64,000 bases of DNA, from contig NZ_VCMZ01000001.1 in the NCBI RefSeq assembly GCF_006352475.1, positions 2,294,001 to 2,358,000 on the forward strand. Direction: 5' to 3'. Positions 19,716-29,051 of the stretch are shown here, one piece after another; the first letter of the stretch is position 1, and the number at the start of each line of letters is the position of its first letter. This DNA is from Acinetobacter pullicarnis. GTDB taxonomy: Bacteria; Pseudomonadota; Gammaproteobacteria; Pseudomonadales; Moraxellaceae. The position numbers and the translations under genes were made by a program. The notes below the pieces were generated by a model. That model was given only the letters and a program-made list of their open reading frames with translations, did no database searches and was not told the origin of the DNA.

Positions 19716-20749
19716 TGATCCTGATGTGGTTGTATCTGACCATCTTGATTAAATAAAACCGGTTCAGGTTCTAAGTGAATGCCAAATTTTTGATAAACAT
19801 CTTGTTGTACCGCACGATACGTCTGTTGTACATCCAGTAAATTGGCATCAGCATAATTTACCAAGACCAAAGCTTGACGATCAAACATTCCCACGTTATT
19901 CAAGCGCTTGCCTTTCCATCCAGCTTGTTCAATCAACCAGCCTGCAGCAATTTTAACCAGATCTTGCGCTTGTGGATAATGTGGTAGCTTTGGAAATTGT
20001 GCCAGCAATGTTGCAAATTGCTGTGCTGTAATCAAAGGGTTTTTAAAGAAACTCCCCACATTGGAAAATTCTTTTGGGTCTGGCAATTTGGCTTGGCGAA
20101 TCTGAATCACCTGTGCCTGTAAATTTTCAGGACTTAAGTCATTGCCCATTGCTGTTTTTAAATCGCCATAATTGATTTTTAACTGTGGCTGTTTCAACAG
20201 TCTAAACACCACATGGCTGATAATATAACGGTTTGGCTGTTGTTTAAAAATGCTATCTCTATAGCCAAATTGGCATTCAACATGGCTTAAACGGCTAAAG
20301 CATTGTTGCTGACGATCATATATCTCAACACACTCAATAAACTCACCCGCTTCAACACCATAGGCACCAATATTCTGTACTGGAGAGGCACCGACCAAAC
20401 CGGGAATTAAGGCCAAGTTTTGCAGACCATAACAACGCTGTGCCGTGCTCCACAACACAAAATCATGCCAAACCTGACCCGCACCGACTCGAAACTGCTG
20501 CGATTGCGTATCTTCAGATAATGATGCAATGCCCTGAATCTGCATATGCATGACCAGCCCATTTAAGCGTTGCGGCAGCATGATATTGCTCCCACCTGAG
20601 AGAATGATCACATTGAGTTGTTGCTGCTCGGCATAATCAAGAGCTTGAACGATTTCTTCAGGCTGTTTAATCTCGACATAATGACTGGCGATTGCATCTA
20701 AGTTCAACGTATTAAAGCGTTTAAGTTGTACTTGCTGTTGAATTCTCAT
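19706..20749 (-). CDS. murB: UDP-N-acetylenolpyruvoylglucosamine reductase
   Basis: FAD enzyme making UDP-N-acetylmuramate, the second committed step of peptidoglycan synthesis. It is 347 residues, type I (E. coli-like). FAD-binding features include [10 protein letters not shown] (49-58) and [16 protein letters not shown]. Catalytic counterparts are R164 in [10 protein letters not shown]233 in VGSFFKNP and the glutamate in EPEP near residues 327-330. It begins 6 bp after the upstream phosphatase gene and overlaps the next gene by 10 bp, so it is central to a four-gene operon. Confidence 0.96.
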   Translation of the reverse strand: MRIQQQVQLKRFNTLNLDAIASHYVEIKQPEEIVQALDYAEQQQLNVIILSGGSNIMLPQRLNGLVMHMQIQGIASLSEDTQSQQFRVGAGQVWHDFVLWSTAQRCYGLQNLALIPGLVGASPVQNIGAYGVEAGEFIECVEIYDRQQQCFSRLSHVECQFGYRDSIFKQQPNRYIISHVVFRLLKQPQLKINYGDLKTAMGNDLSPENLQAQVIQIRQAKLPDPKEFSNVGSFFKNPLITAQQFATLLAQFPKLPHYPQAQDLVKIAAGWLIEQAGWKGKRLNNVGMFDRQALVLVNYADANLLDVQQTYRAVQQDVYQKFGIHLEPEPVLFNQDGQIQPHQDQCQ

Positions 20750-20755
20750 GATTGC

Positions 20756-21274
20756 TTAATTACTTGTGCTCAAACGTTGTTGTTGGAAATGCTCGACCCA
20801 AGCACGACTACTCGATTCACATTGATCGATCACGCGCTCAAAACCATCTGCTTCACCATAATAAGGATCAGGCAATGCCTGTTGTGGAAATAAACGATCA
20901 TGCTCACTCATCAAAGCCAACTGCACCTGTAATGCAGGTGCACCAAAATGCGCTACAGCTTGTAATTGTAAGGTTTTCAAATCATTTAAATTTGCTAGAT
21001 CCATCGCCAGAATCAAATCAAAATCAATAAAGTCAGCCAATTGAACCTGTCTTGCTCTTAACGAAGACAAATCATAGCCCCGACTCAGCGCATGTTTTTG
21101 ACTGCGTAAGTCTGGTGCTTTGTTGGGATGATAATTACTGGTACCAGCAGAATCAATTTGTACATTTAGCGACTCATTCGTACAAAAATGACGAAGAACC
21201 ACTTCGGCTGTTGGTGAACGACAGATATTGCCTAAACAAACACATAACACCTTATACGGCGCCTGAGATGACAT
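20756..21274 (-). CDS. Low-molecular-weight protein-tyrosine phosphatase
   Basis: A 172-residue phosphatase. The CX5R active-site loop CLGNICRS gives C13 as nucleophile and R19 for phosphate binding. The general acid is D136 in DPYYG. Length and layout fit the family, with a slightly long C-terminus. In many bacteria such enzymes act on tyrosine kinases of capsule export; no kinase is present here, and the operon neighbour is murB. First gene of the envelope operon; its promoter lies in the gap shared with the divergent alcohol dehydrogenase. Confidence 0.93.
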   Translation of the reverse strand: MSSQAPYKVLCVCLGNICRSPTAEVVLRHFCTNESLNVQIDSAGTSNYHPNKAPDLRSQKHALSRGYDLSSLRARQVQLADFIDFDLILAMDLANLNDLKTLQLQAVAHFGAPALQVQLALMSEHDRLFPQQALPDPYYGEADGFERVIDQCESSSRAWVEHFQQQRLSTSN

Positions 21275-21391
21275 AACAGCCCCAAAAGTTTATTTCTTTT
21301 CAAACGACTTATGTTAAGTTATTTGGAGGATGAATCCTATAGAACTTTAAAACAATAATGTTTAATTTATGCTGATAATAAAGGAATTCTA

Positions 21392-22549
21392 ATGAGCCAA
21401 TTTCATTTCCAAAGCGTCCCGCAGCTTATTTCTGGTTTAGGCTCAATCCAAGAACTAAAAATACTTTTCACGAAACAATGCTACCAACATATTTTAATCG
21501 TCACTGATGCTGGGATGCTTCAACATCAATTACATTTGCCCATTATCGAAATCTTAGACAAGCTACAACTTCACTACAGTCTGTACGATGCAATACAACC
21601 CGATCCCAGTGAAGCCATCATCTTCGCAGCAGTCAACTTTGCCAAAGCACAAACTGTTGATTTGGTTTTAGGTTTTGGCGGTGGCAGTGTCCTTGATGTC
21701 GCCAAAGTGATTGCGATTTTGGCACATCCGCAACAGCAGCAAACACTTGCAGATTTATATGGCATCGATCAGGTTCAATTACCGCGCCTACCGTTAATCT
21801 TGGTCCCAACCACCGCGGGGACTGGTTCAGAAGTCACGCCCATTTCAATTGTGACCACCGGTGAAACCACCAAAACAGGAATCGTCTCACCAGTATTGTT
21901 TGCAGATGTTGCCATTTTAGATGCAACCTTCACGCAATATTTACCCGCAGCAACCACAGCGGCCACGGGCATCGATGCAATGGTGCATGCGATAGAAGCC
22001 TATACTTCTAAATTAAAAAAGAACTTTTATTCAGATCATTTGGCCAAACAAGCACTGCTGTTACTCAATCAAAATTTACCACTGGTGCTCAAACAGCCCG
22101 CAGATTTGGCTGCACGACAAAATATGTTGCTCGGTGCGATGTTGGCTGGGCAAGCCTTTGCCAATGCGCCTGTTGGCGCCGTACATGCTTTGGCCTATCC
22201 CTTAGGTGGCCATTTTCATATAGCGCATGGTCACAGCAATGCCTTGGTCTTAATTGAAGTTTTAAAATTTAATGCGCCACATGCCAAACATTATTATGCT
22301 GAATTAATCCAATGGCTTGATCCGCGCTGCTCAGGCAGTGTCGATGGTTTATGTGATTTATTTATTGATCATATGCAACGGCATTTGAACCAAAGTGGAC
22401 TAATACTCCAATTGAGTCAGTTAAATATCCCAGAATCGAGCCTACAGCTTTTAGCCGAAGCTGCCATGCAGCAAACCCGCTTATTGCAGAATAATCCCCG
22501 CCCAATGCAACTCGAAGACGCATTGGCAATTTATCAAGCGATTTATTAA
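21392..22549 (+). CDS. Iron-containing alcohol dehydrogenase
   Basis: A 385-residue member of the group III (Fe-dependent) alcohol dehydrogenases. The dinucleotide-binding FGGGSVLDVAK is at about 95-105, with TAGTGSEVTP at 141-150. The predicted metal ligands are D195, H199, H265 and H279 (DAMVHA, AVHALAYPLGG and HIAHGHSN). An AAGGAATT ribosome binding site precedes the ATG. The substrate cannot be read from sequence; members oxidise primary alcohols, diols or hydroxy acids. Single gene with a terminator downstream. Confidence 0.9.
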   Translation: MSQFHFQSVPQLISGLGSIQELKILFTKQCYQHILIVTDAGMLQHQLHLPIIEILDKLQLHYSLYDAIQPDPSEAIIFAAVNFAKAQTVDLVLGFGGGSVLDVAKVIAILAHPQQQQTLADLYGIDQVQLPRLPLILVPTTAGTGSEVTPISIVTTGETTKTGIVSPVLFADVAILDATFTQYLPAATTAATGIDAMVHAIEAYTSKLKKNFYSDHLAKQALLLLNQNLPLVLKQPADLAARQNMLLGAMLAGQAFANAPVGAVHALAYPLGGHFHIAHGHSNALVLIEVLKFNAPHAKHYYAELIQWLDPRCSGSVDGLCDLFIDHMQRHLNQSGLILQLSQLNIPESSLQLLAEAAMQQTRLLQNNPRPMQLEDALAIYQAIY

Positions 22550-22650
22550 TGGCACCGTCCCCCCAAAAATTCAACCCCATTTCAAGTGAACCCCTGCATA
22601 TCCCAAACCTGAACATCACGGCCTTTGAACAACAGGATCAATCTAGAGTT

Positions 22651-22687
22651 AAAAACACCTTCTACTCACTTGAATAGAAGGTGTTTT
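22651..22687. terminator. Terminator between alcohol dehydrogenase and phospholipase C
   Basis: AAAACACCTTCTA/TAGAAGGTGTTTT stem with a 10-nt loop between converging genes; A and T tracts allow both directions. Confidence 0.8.
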
Positions 22688-22715
22688 ATTAATGGCGAAC
22701 CATAAAAGTAAAAAC

Positions 22716-24944
22716 TTAGGCTTGAGCAGGATCGGTAACCGAATCTAAACCTGTTTCCAAACGTCCAGCAAAGCGTCGGTAAAATGAGGAATCATTGCTC
22801 GAAGTCACTTCAAAATCATACCATTGACGTGCATCATCCAAATCCCAATGCTGGGTCTTGGTGGTACCTGCAGCAACTTTAATATTCATCGCAGCATCTA
22901 TCCGATAAGCCACTGGGCTGACATTAAAGCTGACTTCTTTATTGCCTAAGTTAATGAAATCAACATAGAGGCTCCCATTGGCAATGTCGTAACACACCCG
23001 AATTTCTGGGTTAATGTCCAAACTTTTCAATCGTTTGGTATCACCTTTAAAGTGGCGATGATAGCCATTCGGCCCCAAAACCCACAAATCATATTGCCCT
23101 TGATGATCGTTATCGACCTGCCAAACATCCTCCAAACTCTTACCCGCTTCAACCATGTAGCGTTTTGGAATTAATCCCAAATTCAGCTTGTTATAAACAT
23201 GGAAGACCGCACCTTGCTGACCGCTATTTGCAAAAAGCAATTTCACGGCACCCTCTGCCTCACAGCGTGCACTGGTATGGAGTTCATACGGCAAAGCACG
23301 TGATTGCTTAATACCGCGCGTTTGAATCGGCATACGCACATCGGTTGGAATCGGCATCGCTGGGTTTTGCTGTTGTGATGCACGCAAAGCATCGGCATCA
23401 GCACGTGATTGCTTTCCGCTTAATTCTGGTAGGCGATCATCATTTGGTGTTTTAAAGTTAAATGCCGAGGTCAGGTCACCACAAACTGCACGGCGGAATG
23501 GGCTAATGTTGGTTTCAATAACCCCAAAGCGCTGTTCAAGGAAACGTAATACTGATGTGTGATCAAACACTTGTGAATTCACCCAGCCCCCACGGCTCCA
23601 TGGTGAAACTACAAATAATGGAACACGCGGCCCAGGCCCATAAACCCCTTTGTCATTCTTCGGCTGCCAGCTACTGCCTTCAGGCGCAGGATGGGTGTAA
23701 TACTCATATGACATTTCTTGATCTGTCAGCGTGGTTTTGCCTGCAAAGCTTTGATCAGCCTGCATAGAGGGCGCAGATGGAGATGGTACATGGTCAAAAT
23801 AGCCATCATTTTCATCATAATTGATGAGCAGGACAGTTTTGCTCCACACCTCAGGCACTGCGGTTAAAGCATCTAAAATTTCTTGAATAAACCAAGCGCC
23901 TTGTACTGGGCTTGACGGTCCAGGATGTTCGCAATAAATAGACGGTGCATTGACCCACGAGACTTGTGGCAACTTACCCATTTTAATATCACGTTTAAAT
24001 GCATCCAGATAGGACTCAGGAGTGTCACCTGGCAAGGTATTGGCAATGCCTTTATACAATGGGTTATGTGCATTATCCGTATTGGCATCATAAGCATGGT
24101 AAGGCAATGCTTGCCCATTATTGGTGTACGGTTTATTCGGTGCTCCACCACTTGAAACGGGATAACCAGAATCGACATTGGCTTTTTTGAATGTGCGGAA
24201 AGCCCCAAGCATATTGTCGCCCCATTCATCTGGCATATTCTGGTAGCAAATCCAACTCACGCCCGCTTTTTCTAGGCGCTCTGCGTAGGTTGTCCAAGTA
24301 TAACCACGATTGATATTGGCAGCTAAACCATCAATGGCATCCCATTCATTATTCACAAATGCGGTACTGGTCGGCACAGCACCATTGGTTCCCGTTAAAT
24401 GAAAGGCACGATTGGCATCGGTCCCTGTATGCATTGAACAGTGATAGGCATCGCAAATGGTAAAGGCATTGGCCAAAGCAAATTGATAGGGCAATTCTTG
24501 TTGTTTGAAATAGCCCATCGATGGATTGGTTTTGTAGGTTGGCCATTTTGCCATCCGCCCATGATCCCAAGCATCTTGGCTATCGCGCCATGCATGATGA
24601 ACCCCTGTTGCACGTTGCGCATTATTGAAAGTACCATCTAAATGATAAGGCGTTAAAACCGCACCATCACTACGTAGTTGCTGCCATACCGTACGGTCAT
24701 TGGCCAATGGAATTGCCATTCGATCAGCAAAACCACGTACCCCTTTGAGCGTACCGAAATAATGATCAAAAGAGCGATTCTCTTGCATCAAAATCACGAC
24801 ATGCTCAACATCTTTAATGGTTCCAGTCCGATTATTGGCTGGAATTGCCAGTGCTTTTTGAATACTGGCAGGAAAGGCAGCGATCGCTGTGGCGCTTAGC
24901 CCAGTTTTAATAGAATTTGCAATCAGTTGGCGGCGGGTAATCAT
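22716..24944 (-). CDS. plc: Phosphocholine-specific phospholipase C, Tat-exported
   Basis: A 742-residue secreted phosphoesterase that splits phosphatidylcholine into diacylglycerol and phosphocholine; in Acinetobacter such enzymes are associated with phosphate/choline supply and host-cell damage. The N-terminus carries a twin-arginine signal (R4-R5 in TRRQLIA) with a hydrophobic segment. The catalytic phosphoesterase domain starts near residue 45 with VVILMQENRSFDHYFG and includes INYDENDGYFDHVPSP. The C-terminal 200 residues form the two DUF756 repeats of the PlcN/PlcH family. It lies directly after a tiny lipoprotein gene on the same strand, 21 bp away. Confidence 0.94.
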   Translation of the reverse strand: MITRRQLIANSIKTGLSATAIAAFPASIQKALAIPANNRTGTIKDVEHVVILMQENRSFDHYFGTLKGVRGFADRMAIPLANDRTVWQQLRSDGAVLTPYHLDGTFNNAQRATGVHHAWRDSQDAWDHGRMAKWPTYKTNPSMGYFKQQELPYQFALANAFTICDAYHCSMHTGTDANRAFHLTGTNGAVPTSTAFVNNEWDAIDGLAANINRGYTWTTYAERLEKAGVSWICYQNMPDEWGDNMLGAFRTFKKANVDSGYPVSSGGAPNKPYTNNGQALPYHAYDANTDNAHNPLYKGIANTLPGDTPESYLDAFKRDIKMGKLPQVSWVNAPSIYCEHPGPSSPVQGAWFIQEILDALTAVPEVWSKTVLLINYDENDGYFDHVPSPSAPSMQADQSFAGKTTLTDQEMSYEYYTHPAPEGSSWQPKNDKGVYGPGPRVPLFVVSPWSRGGWVNSQVFDHTSVLRFLEQRFGVIETNISPFRRAVCGDLTSAFNFKTPNDDRLPELSGKQSRADADALRASQQQNPAMPIPTDVRMPIQTRGIKQSRALPYELHTSARCEAEGAVKLLFANSGQQGAVFHVYNKLNLGLIPKRYMVEAGKSLEDVWQVDNDHQGQYDLWVLGPNGYHRHFKGDTKRLKSLDINPEIRVCYDIANGSLYVDFINLGNKEVSFNVSPVAYRIDAAMNIKVAAGTTKTQHWDLDDARQWYDFEVTSSNDSSFYRRFAGRLETGLDSVTDPAQA

Positions 24945-24965
24945 AGTGTAATTCTCATCTCATCC

Positions 24966-25109
24966 TTAAGGTGCACAGCGCTTAACAGCAGGTTTTGACG
25001 GATTCTGATCCGTTGGTGGCGCATCATCTGAGTCATTACAGGCAAGCAATAAGGATAAAACAGGAATAAACAACACAAAGCGTAAGCTTCGGGTGAAATC
25101 GGAAGGCAT
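24966..25109 (-). CDS. 47-residue lipoprotein upstream of phospholipase C
   Basis: A short gene giving a 47-residue lipoprotein. It starts MPSDFTRSLRF, followed by a hydrophobic core (about 11-23) and the lipobox LLAC with Cys at residue 24. The mature peptide has only 24 residues, starting with NDSDDAPPT; the Asp at +2/+3 may influence inner-membrane retention. A second Cys sits three residues from the C-terminus. A GAG element lies about 9 nt upstream. Its stop is 21 bp before the phospholipase start, so both are probably one transcript. No family recognised; a role alongside the phospholipase is inference from position. Confidence 0.6.
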   Translation of the reverse strand: MPSDFTRSLRFVLFIPVLSLLLACNDSDDAPPTDQNPSKPAVKRCAP

Positions 25110-25354
25110 CTTCAAAACTCGGTCAGATTGAGCTAAACAGATTAGATTTGTTTAATGACATTGCTTTGACAGATATATGACAAACACATCCTTACACAGT
25201 AAAGAATAATGTGCTAGACCCGCTGTTGTTTGGTATTTAATCAGCAGAAAAAAAGTGGGGTATGCTCTTGGGTATAAAAGCTAATTTCTAGCGCGCTACC
25301 GCTGCACAGTAGAGCGCAAAACCGATAAATTATAAATCACAGCGAAAAACAGCA

Positions 25355-27550
25355 TTATTTGATTTGAATATCGTTTAATTCGGCTTCAAAGGTTTCAACC
25401 AAACTTTTCACGACAGGTTCTTGATGCAGTAAATCAGTCGCACATTGAAAGGCTTTTTCTTTGCGTTGATTTTGCAAAATAAAGGGCGTGATTTCAGCAA
25501 TTTCTTTGTATTCCACGCTAAAGCGCGTGTCTGGCCATTGATTGGACAATGCTTGCTGTAAGTCAAACTGTGCTTGCGCCAGTAAGTTTTCATATTGTTG
25601 AGTGGTATGAAATACCGATGCACCATTAATCTGCCCTGTCATCAGACCTTGCTGTGCGAGTTCTTGTACTGCTGGTGGTAAGCCACTGCTTCTAAACCAG
25701 TATTCCCACTTATGTACATCCCATTCACCATCCAGCTGTTGCGGTGCGAGTGCCAAAATGTCTTGTGGCATTTGCTTCGGCTGCGAGGTCGCGCCTGTAA
25801 GCGCTGCTTGGCTATTTTGCAAATGTGGCTGTTCGGCTTCTTGCTGGAATAACGGCTGATGCGCTTGACTTTGCTCAATGACTTGATTTTGTTCAACAAC
25901 TGCGGTCTGCGGAACCATCGGTTGCTCTACGACGGCTTGCAACGTTGCATCACGTTGCGGATCAAGGAAAAATGCATCTTGGTCAGACAGTGATGCAATA
26001 TCAATCGTGTGTAGTGCCGTTTGACGATCATCTGCGGCACTGATAAATGAGGTTAATGCCGGCGCTTCAGAGCGACTAGTGGTAGCTGTAGCAGCAACCG
26101 CACCCGTCGGCTCAAGTATTTCAGGCTGAACCACTGGGGCGACGCGCTCGATTGTCTCTGTCAAAGTCACGGTTTCAGCTGTATGTGTACCTGTTTCCAG
26201 TACATGATCGGCAGTAACATCAACCACATGATTCGGAACAGGACTCTCTTGTGCTGTCTCGTGGACAACCGCTGTTGGCTGAGAGGATGGCATGGCTTGT
26301 ACTGCGTGCGTAGCTTTTGCTTGCGTACGCGGTGGTTGTACTGCTGTAGGCGCTGCAATAATGCCTTGCTCAGTGCCACTTGTTTCTGTTGGCGCTGCAA
26401 CCGTGATATTTGACTCAAGTACAATTTGTGCAGATCCTCCCGTTGAGTAGGAGATTTCTTCAAGCGACAACGGACGGAATGCCAATAAGCGCAGCACCGT
26501 CATTTCAAAGCCTTGTTCTTGAGTCACCGCCATTTGTAAATCAGCACGGCCTTTACAGGCAATCTGATAGTACAGCTGTAAATCTTGTGCTGAAATCACC
26601 GCAGATAATTTTTTAATTTTATGGTTAATTTCTTCGCTATATTTCAGGCTTAAATCGGGTAAGTGTTGCAACAATGCCAACTCATGTAAAGTTGAAATCA
26701 GTTGATCTAGCACCAACGCGACATCTAAGGCTTGCTGCCTAAACTGCAACAGCAGTTGACTAACCTGTTGTTGTTTATTTTGGTGAATCGCAGCCAACAA
26801 ATCATAAATAATACTGCGATCAATCAGACCAAGCATGTCTTTTACATCTTGGTGATGAATCTCCCCTTGACCAAAAGCAATCGCTTGATCGGTGAGCGAC
26901 AAAGCATCACGTACAGAACCTTGTGCTGCTTCAGCAATTTGCCAAAGTGCATCATGTTCCGCGGTAATCGCTTCTGTTTTTAAAATTTGTTCAAGGTGTT
27001 GGGTGATTTCATCAACCGCCAAAGGCCGTAAAGTAAATTGCAAACAACGTGAAATCACCGTAATCGGTAATTTCTGCGGATCAGTCGTCGCAAATAAAAA
27101 CTTAACGTGTGCCGGCGGTTCTTCCAAGGTTTTCAACAACGCATTAAAAGAATGCGTTGAAAGCATATGCACTTCATCGATCAGATAAACTTTATAGCGC
27201 CCTTGGGTTGGGGCATAAGGCACGTTATCGAGCAGTTCACGGGTGTCTTCCACTTTGGTTCGTGACGCAGCATCAATTTCGATCAGATCGATAAAACGAC
27301 CTGCATTCACCGCCTGACAGGTTGCACACTGTTCGCATGGTGTTGATGTTACACCAGTTTCGCAGTTCAGACATTTTGCCAAAATACGTGCAATGGTGGT
27401 TTTACCGACACCACGGGTTCCAGTAAACAAATATGCATGATGTAAACGACCACGGTCTAGCGCGCTGGTTAAAGCTCGGGAAACATGGCTTTGGCCCACC
27501 AACTCATTAAAATTACGCGGACGATATTTACGTGCAAGTACCTGATACAT
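25355..27550 (-). CDS. dnaX: DNA polymerase III subunit tau
   Basis: Clamp-loader ATPase that links the replicative polymerases and loads the beta clamp. Start at 27550 (731 residues) is fixed by an AGGAGC ribosome binding site and the family N-terminus MYQVLARKYRPRNF. The Walker A is FTGTRGVGKTT (about 42-52), followed by a four-Cys zinc module (CLNCETGV...CEQCATC), Walker B LIDEVHML and sensor SRC. Residues about 400-600 are a low-complexity Thr/Ala/Gln/Glu linker. The last 115 residues form the tau-specific polymerase-binding domain. I see no E. coli-like A-rich slippery heptamer near the expected gamma truncation point. Confidence 0.95.
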   Translation of the reverse strand: MYQVLARKYRPRNFNELVGQSHVSRALTSALDRGRLHHAYLFTGTRGVGKTTIARILAKCLNCETGVTSTPCEQCATCQAVNAGRFIDLIEIDAASRTKVEDTRELLDNVPYAPTQGRYKVYLIDEVHMLSTHSFNALLKTLEEPPAHVKFLFATTDPQKLPITVISRCLQFTLRPLAVDEITQHLEQILKTEAITAEHDALWQIAEAAQGSVRDALSLTDQAIAFGQGEIHHQDVKDMLGLIDRSIIYDLLAAIHQNKQQQVSQLLLQFRQQALDVALVLDQLISTLHELALLQHLPDLSLKYSEEINHKIKKLSAVISAQDLQLYYQIACKGRADLQMAVTQEQGFEMTVLRLLAFRPLSLEEISYSTGGSAQIVLESNITVAAPTETSGTEQGIIAAPTAVQPPRTQAKATHAVQAMPSSQPTAVVHETAQESPVPNHVVDVTADHVLETGTHTAETVTLTETIERVAPVVQPEILEPTGAVAATATTSRSEAPALTSFISAADDRQTALHTIDIASLSDQDAFFLDPQRDATLQAVVEQPMVPQTAVVEQNQVIEQSQAHQPLFQQEAEQPHLQNSQAALTGATSQPKQMPQDILALAPQQLDGEWDVHKWEYWFRSSGLPPAVQELAQQGLMTGQINGASVFHTTQQYENLLAQAQFDLQQALSNQWPDTRFSVEYKEIAEITPFILQNQRKEKAFQCATDLLHQEPVVKSLVETFEAELNDIQIK

Positions 27551-27673
27551 GGATGCTCCTAGTGACAGGCATAAGGATACTGTGTTTTCAGCACAGTGTG
27601 AATCATTTCGACCGCTCTCCATGTAAGCAAAGTGCGAAAATCATGTTAATGCTCAAAAGCTAAGCAATCGCTC

Positions 27674-28945
27674 TCAAAACCAGCCCTTATGCCCTGTTAA
27701 AATTGCATCACTACAACGCAAGGCTTCTTGGCTCAATCCCCAAAGTCGATAATCCCCAGTAATCGACGCATCTGCAAAATTATGGGTATAAGCAATACTC
27801 AAACCTCGTTGAGGATCGCACCACGCACCCGATCCGTTATAACCCAAATGCCCAAAACCATGCTTGACGCGTTTACCAAGTGTAATAACACGGTGATAGC
27901 CCAAACGCCATTTCATTGGAATGGGCATGATCCGATCACGTTTATAACTTTGAATTTGGCTCAGTTCTGCGAATACTTCTGGACGGATCAGTTGTTGATC
28001 TTGCCACCGACCTTGATTGGCAAGCATGGCATAGACTTTGGCTAGACTGCGTGCCGTGAATGCCCCATTGACTGCCGGAATCATCGCCTGCAATCCGACA
28101 TCACTAAAAAAGCTAAAGTCACGCATGCCCTTTGGAATCATCGCATCGAGGAAGTCTTGCGGATTTTGCCCAGAAAGTTCAAGCAGTTTCTCTGGAATCG
28201 TGGCTTTGTGTTTTTTACGTGCTTGCGCTGTAGCTGCCTCAGGCTGCGCCCCAGCGGCTGTTGTCGGCACTGTTTTCCGAATGGGCTTTGCTACGCGTTC
28301 AAGCGCTGTACGAGGTACACCAAAAAATGCCCCATCCAGCGCAAGGGTATCGACTAAATATGCTTGCATTAAATCTTTGAGTGGTCGTTGCGTGGCTTTT
28401 TCCAACAGCCCACCCACCAGCCAACCAAAGGTTAAGGCTTGATAAGCCATATCCTGACCAGGCACAAAACGAGGACGCGCCTGCTCAATACGCTGCAACA
28501 TATGCGGCCAATCTGCCATTTCCGCAGCGGTCGTAATTAAATGGCGAATATCAAAAAGTCCACTCTGATGACTTAGAATATGTCGCAAGGTCACGTTTTC
28601 TTTGCCATTTTGAGCAAATTCAGGCCAATATTGCATCACAGGCGTGTCATAGTTTAAAAAGCCCTGACTGACCAAGATATGCGCCAGCGTTGCCAGTACC
28701 CCCTTGCCAGTGGAATAACAAATCGAGAGCGTATCTTCAGCCCAAGCCTCCGTCTGTGATTTTTTCCCTGTAAAGATATCAACCACCAACTGACCTTGAA
28801 AATAAACTGCTAAAGCCGCACCACCCTGTCCGTTACGCGCGGCTTGTAGTCGACTAAATTGCTGTGCAAGATCAATAAAATTGGGATCTACAAAACCGCT
28901 ATATTGTTGTTTGTCTGCAAAAATAATATCCGTTAAACCACTCAT
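27674..28945 (-). CDS. Class C beta-lactamase-fold serine hydrolase (EstB-like)
   Basis: A 423-residue member of the family that includes esterase EstB and class C beta-lactamases. The SxxK motif is S78-T-G-K81, the tyrosine candidate is Y168, and the third motif reads HLG in FGHLGYNGSG. There is no signal peptide, which argues for a cytosolic esterase rather than an antibiotic-resistance enzyme. An Ala/Lys-rich insertion of about 25 residues (near 235-260) is unusual. The start at 28945 is chosen for its AAAGGAC ribosome binding site; two ATGs upstream are weaker. Confidence 0.85.
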   Translation of the reverse strand: MSGLTDIIFADKQQYSGFVDPNFIDLAQQFSRLQAARNGQGGAALAVYFQGQLVVDIFTGKKSQTEAWAEDTLSICYSTGKGVLATLAHILVSQGFLNYDTPVMQYWPEFAQNGKENVTLRHILSHQSGLFDIRHLITTAAEMADWPHMLQRIEQARPRFVPGQDMAYQALTFGWLVGGLLEKATQRPLKDLMQAYLVDTLALDGAFFGVPRTALERVAKPIRKTVPTTAAGAQPEAATAQARKKHKATIPEKLLELSGQNPQDFLDAMIPKGMRDFSFFSDVGLQAMIPAVNGAFTARSLAKVYAMLANQGRWQDQQLIRPEVFAELSQIQSYKRDRIMPIPMKWRLGYHRVITLGKRVKHGFGHLGYNGSGAWCDPQRGLSIAYTHNFADASITGDYRLWGLSQEALRCSDAILTGHKGWF

Positions 28946-29001
28946 GTCCTTTACCTTCATTGTTATTTCGGGCGGGTTCATGGCACAGCTGTCACTATAT
29001 A

Positions 29002-29049
29002 AAGCCGCTTAATCCATCATGCCAAAGTCATCCAGACTTAAGCGGCTTA
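29002..29049. terminator. Hairpin downstream of the MaoC-type gene
   Basis: AAGCCGCTTAA and TTAAGCGGCTT arms (11 bp) flank a 26-nt loop just after the MaoC stop; no long T-run, so a weak terminator at best. Confidence 0.5.
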
Positions 29050-29051
29050 TC

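Noticed and set aside
26590..26640. A-rich TTAAAAAATTA stretch in dnaX as a frameshift site
   Set aside because: It is in the wrong phase for an X-XXY-YYZ heptamer and lies inside domain III, too early for a gamma product.
25642..26983. Several 70-100 codon frames inside dnaX on both strands
   Set aside because: Shadow frames over the low-complexity linker of a clear gene.
27674..28945. Antibiotic-resistance class C beta-lactamase
   Set aside because: SxxK is present but there is no signal peptide, and overall layout fits cytosolic EstB-type esterases.
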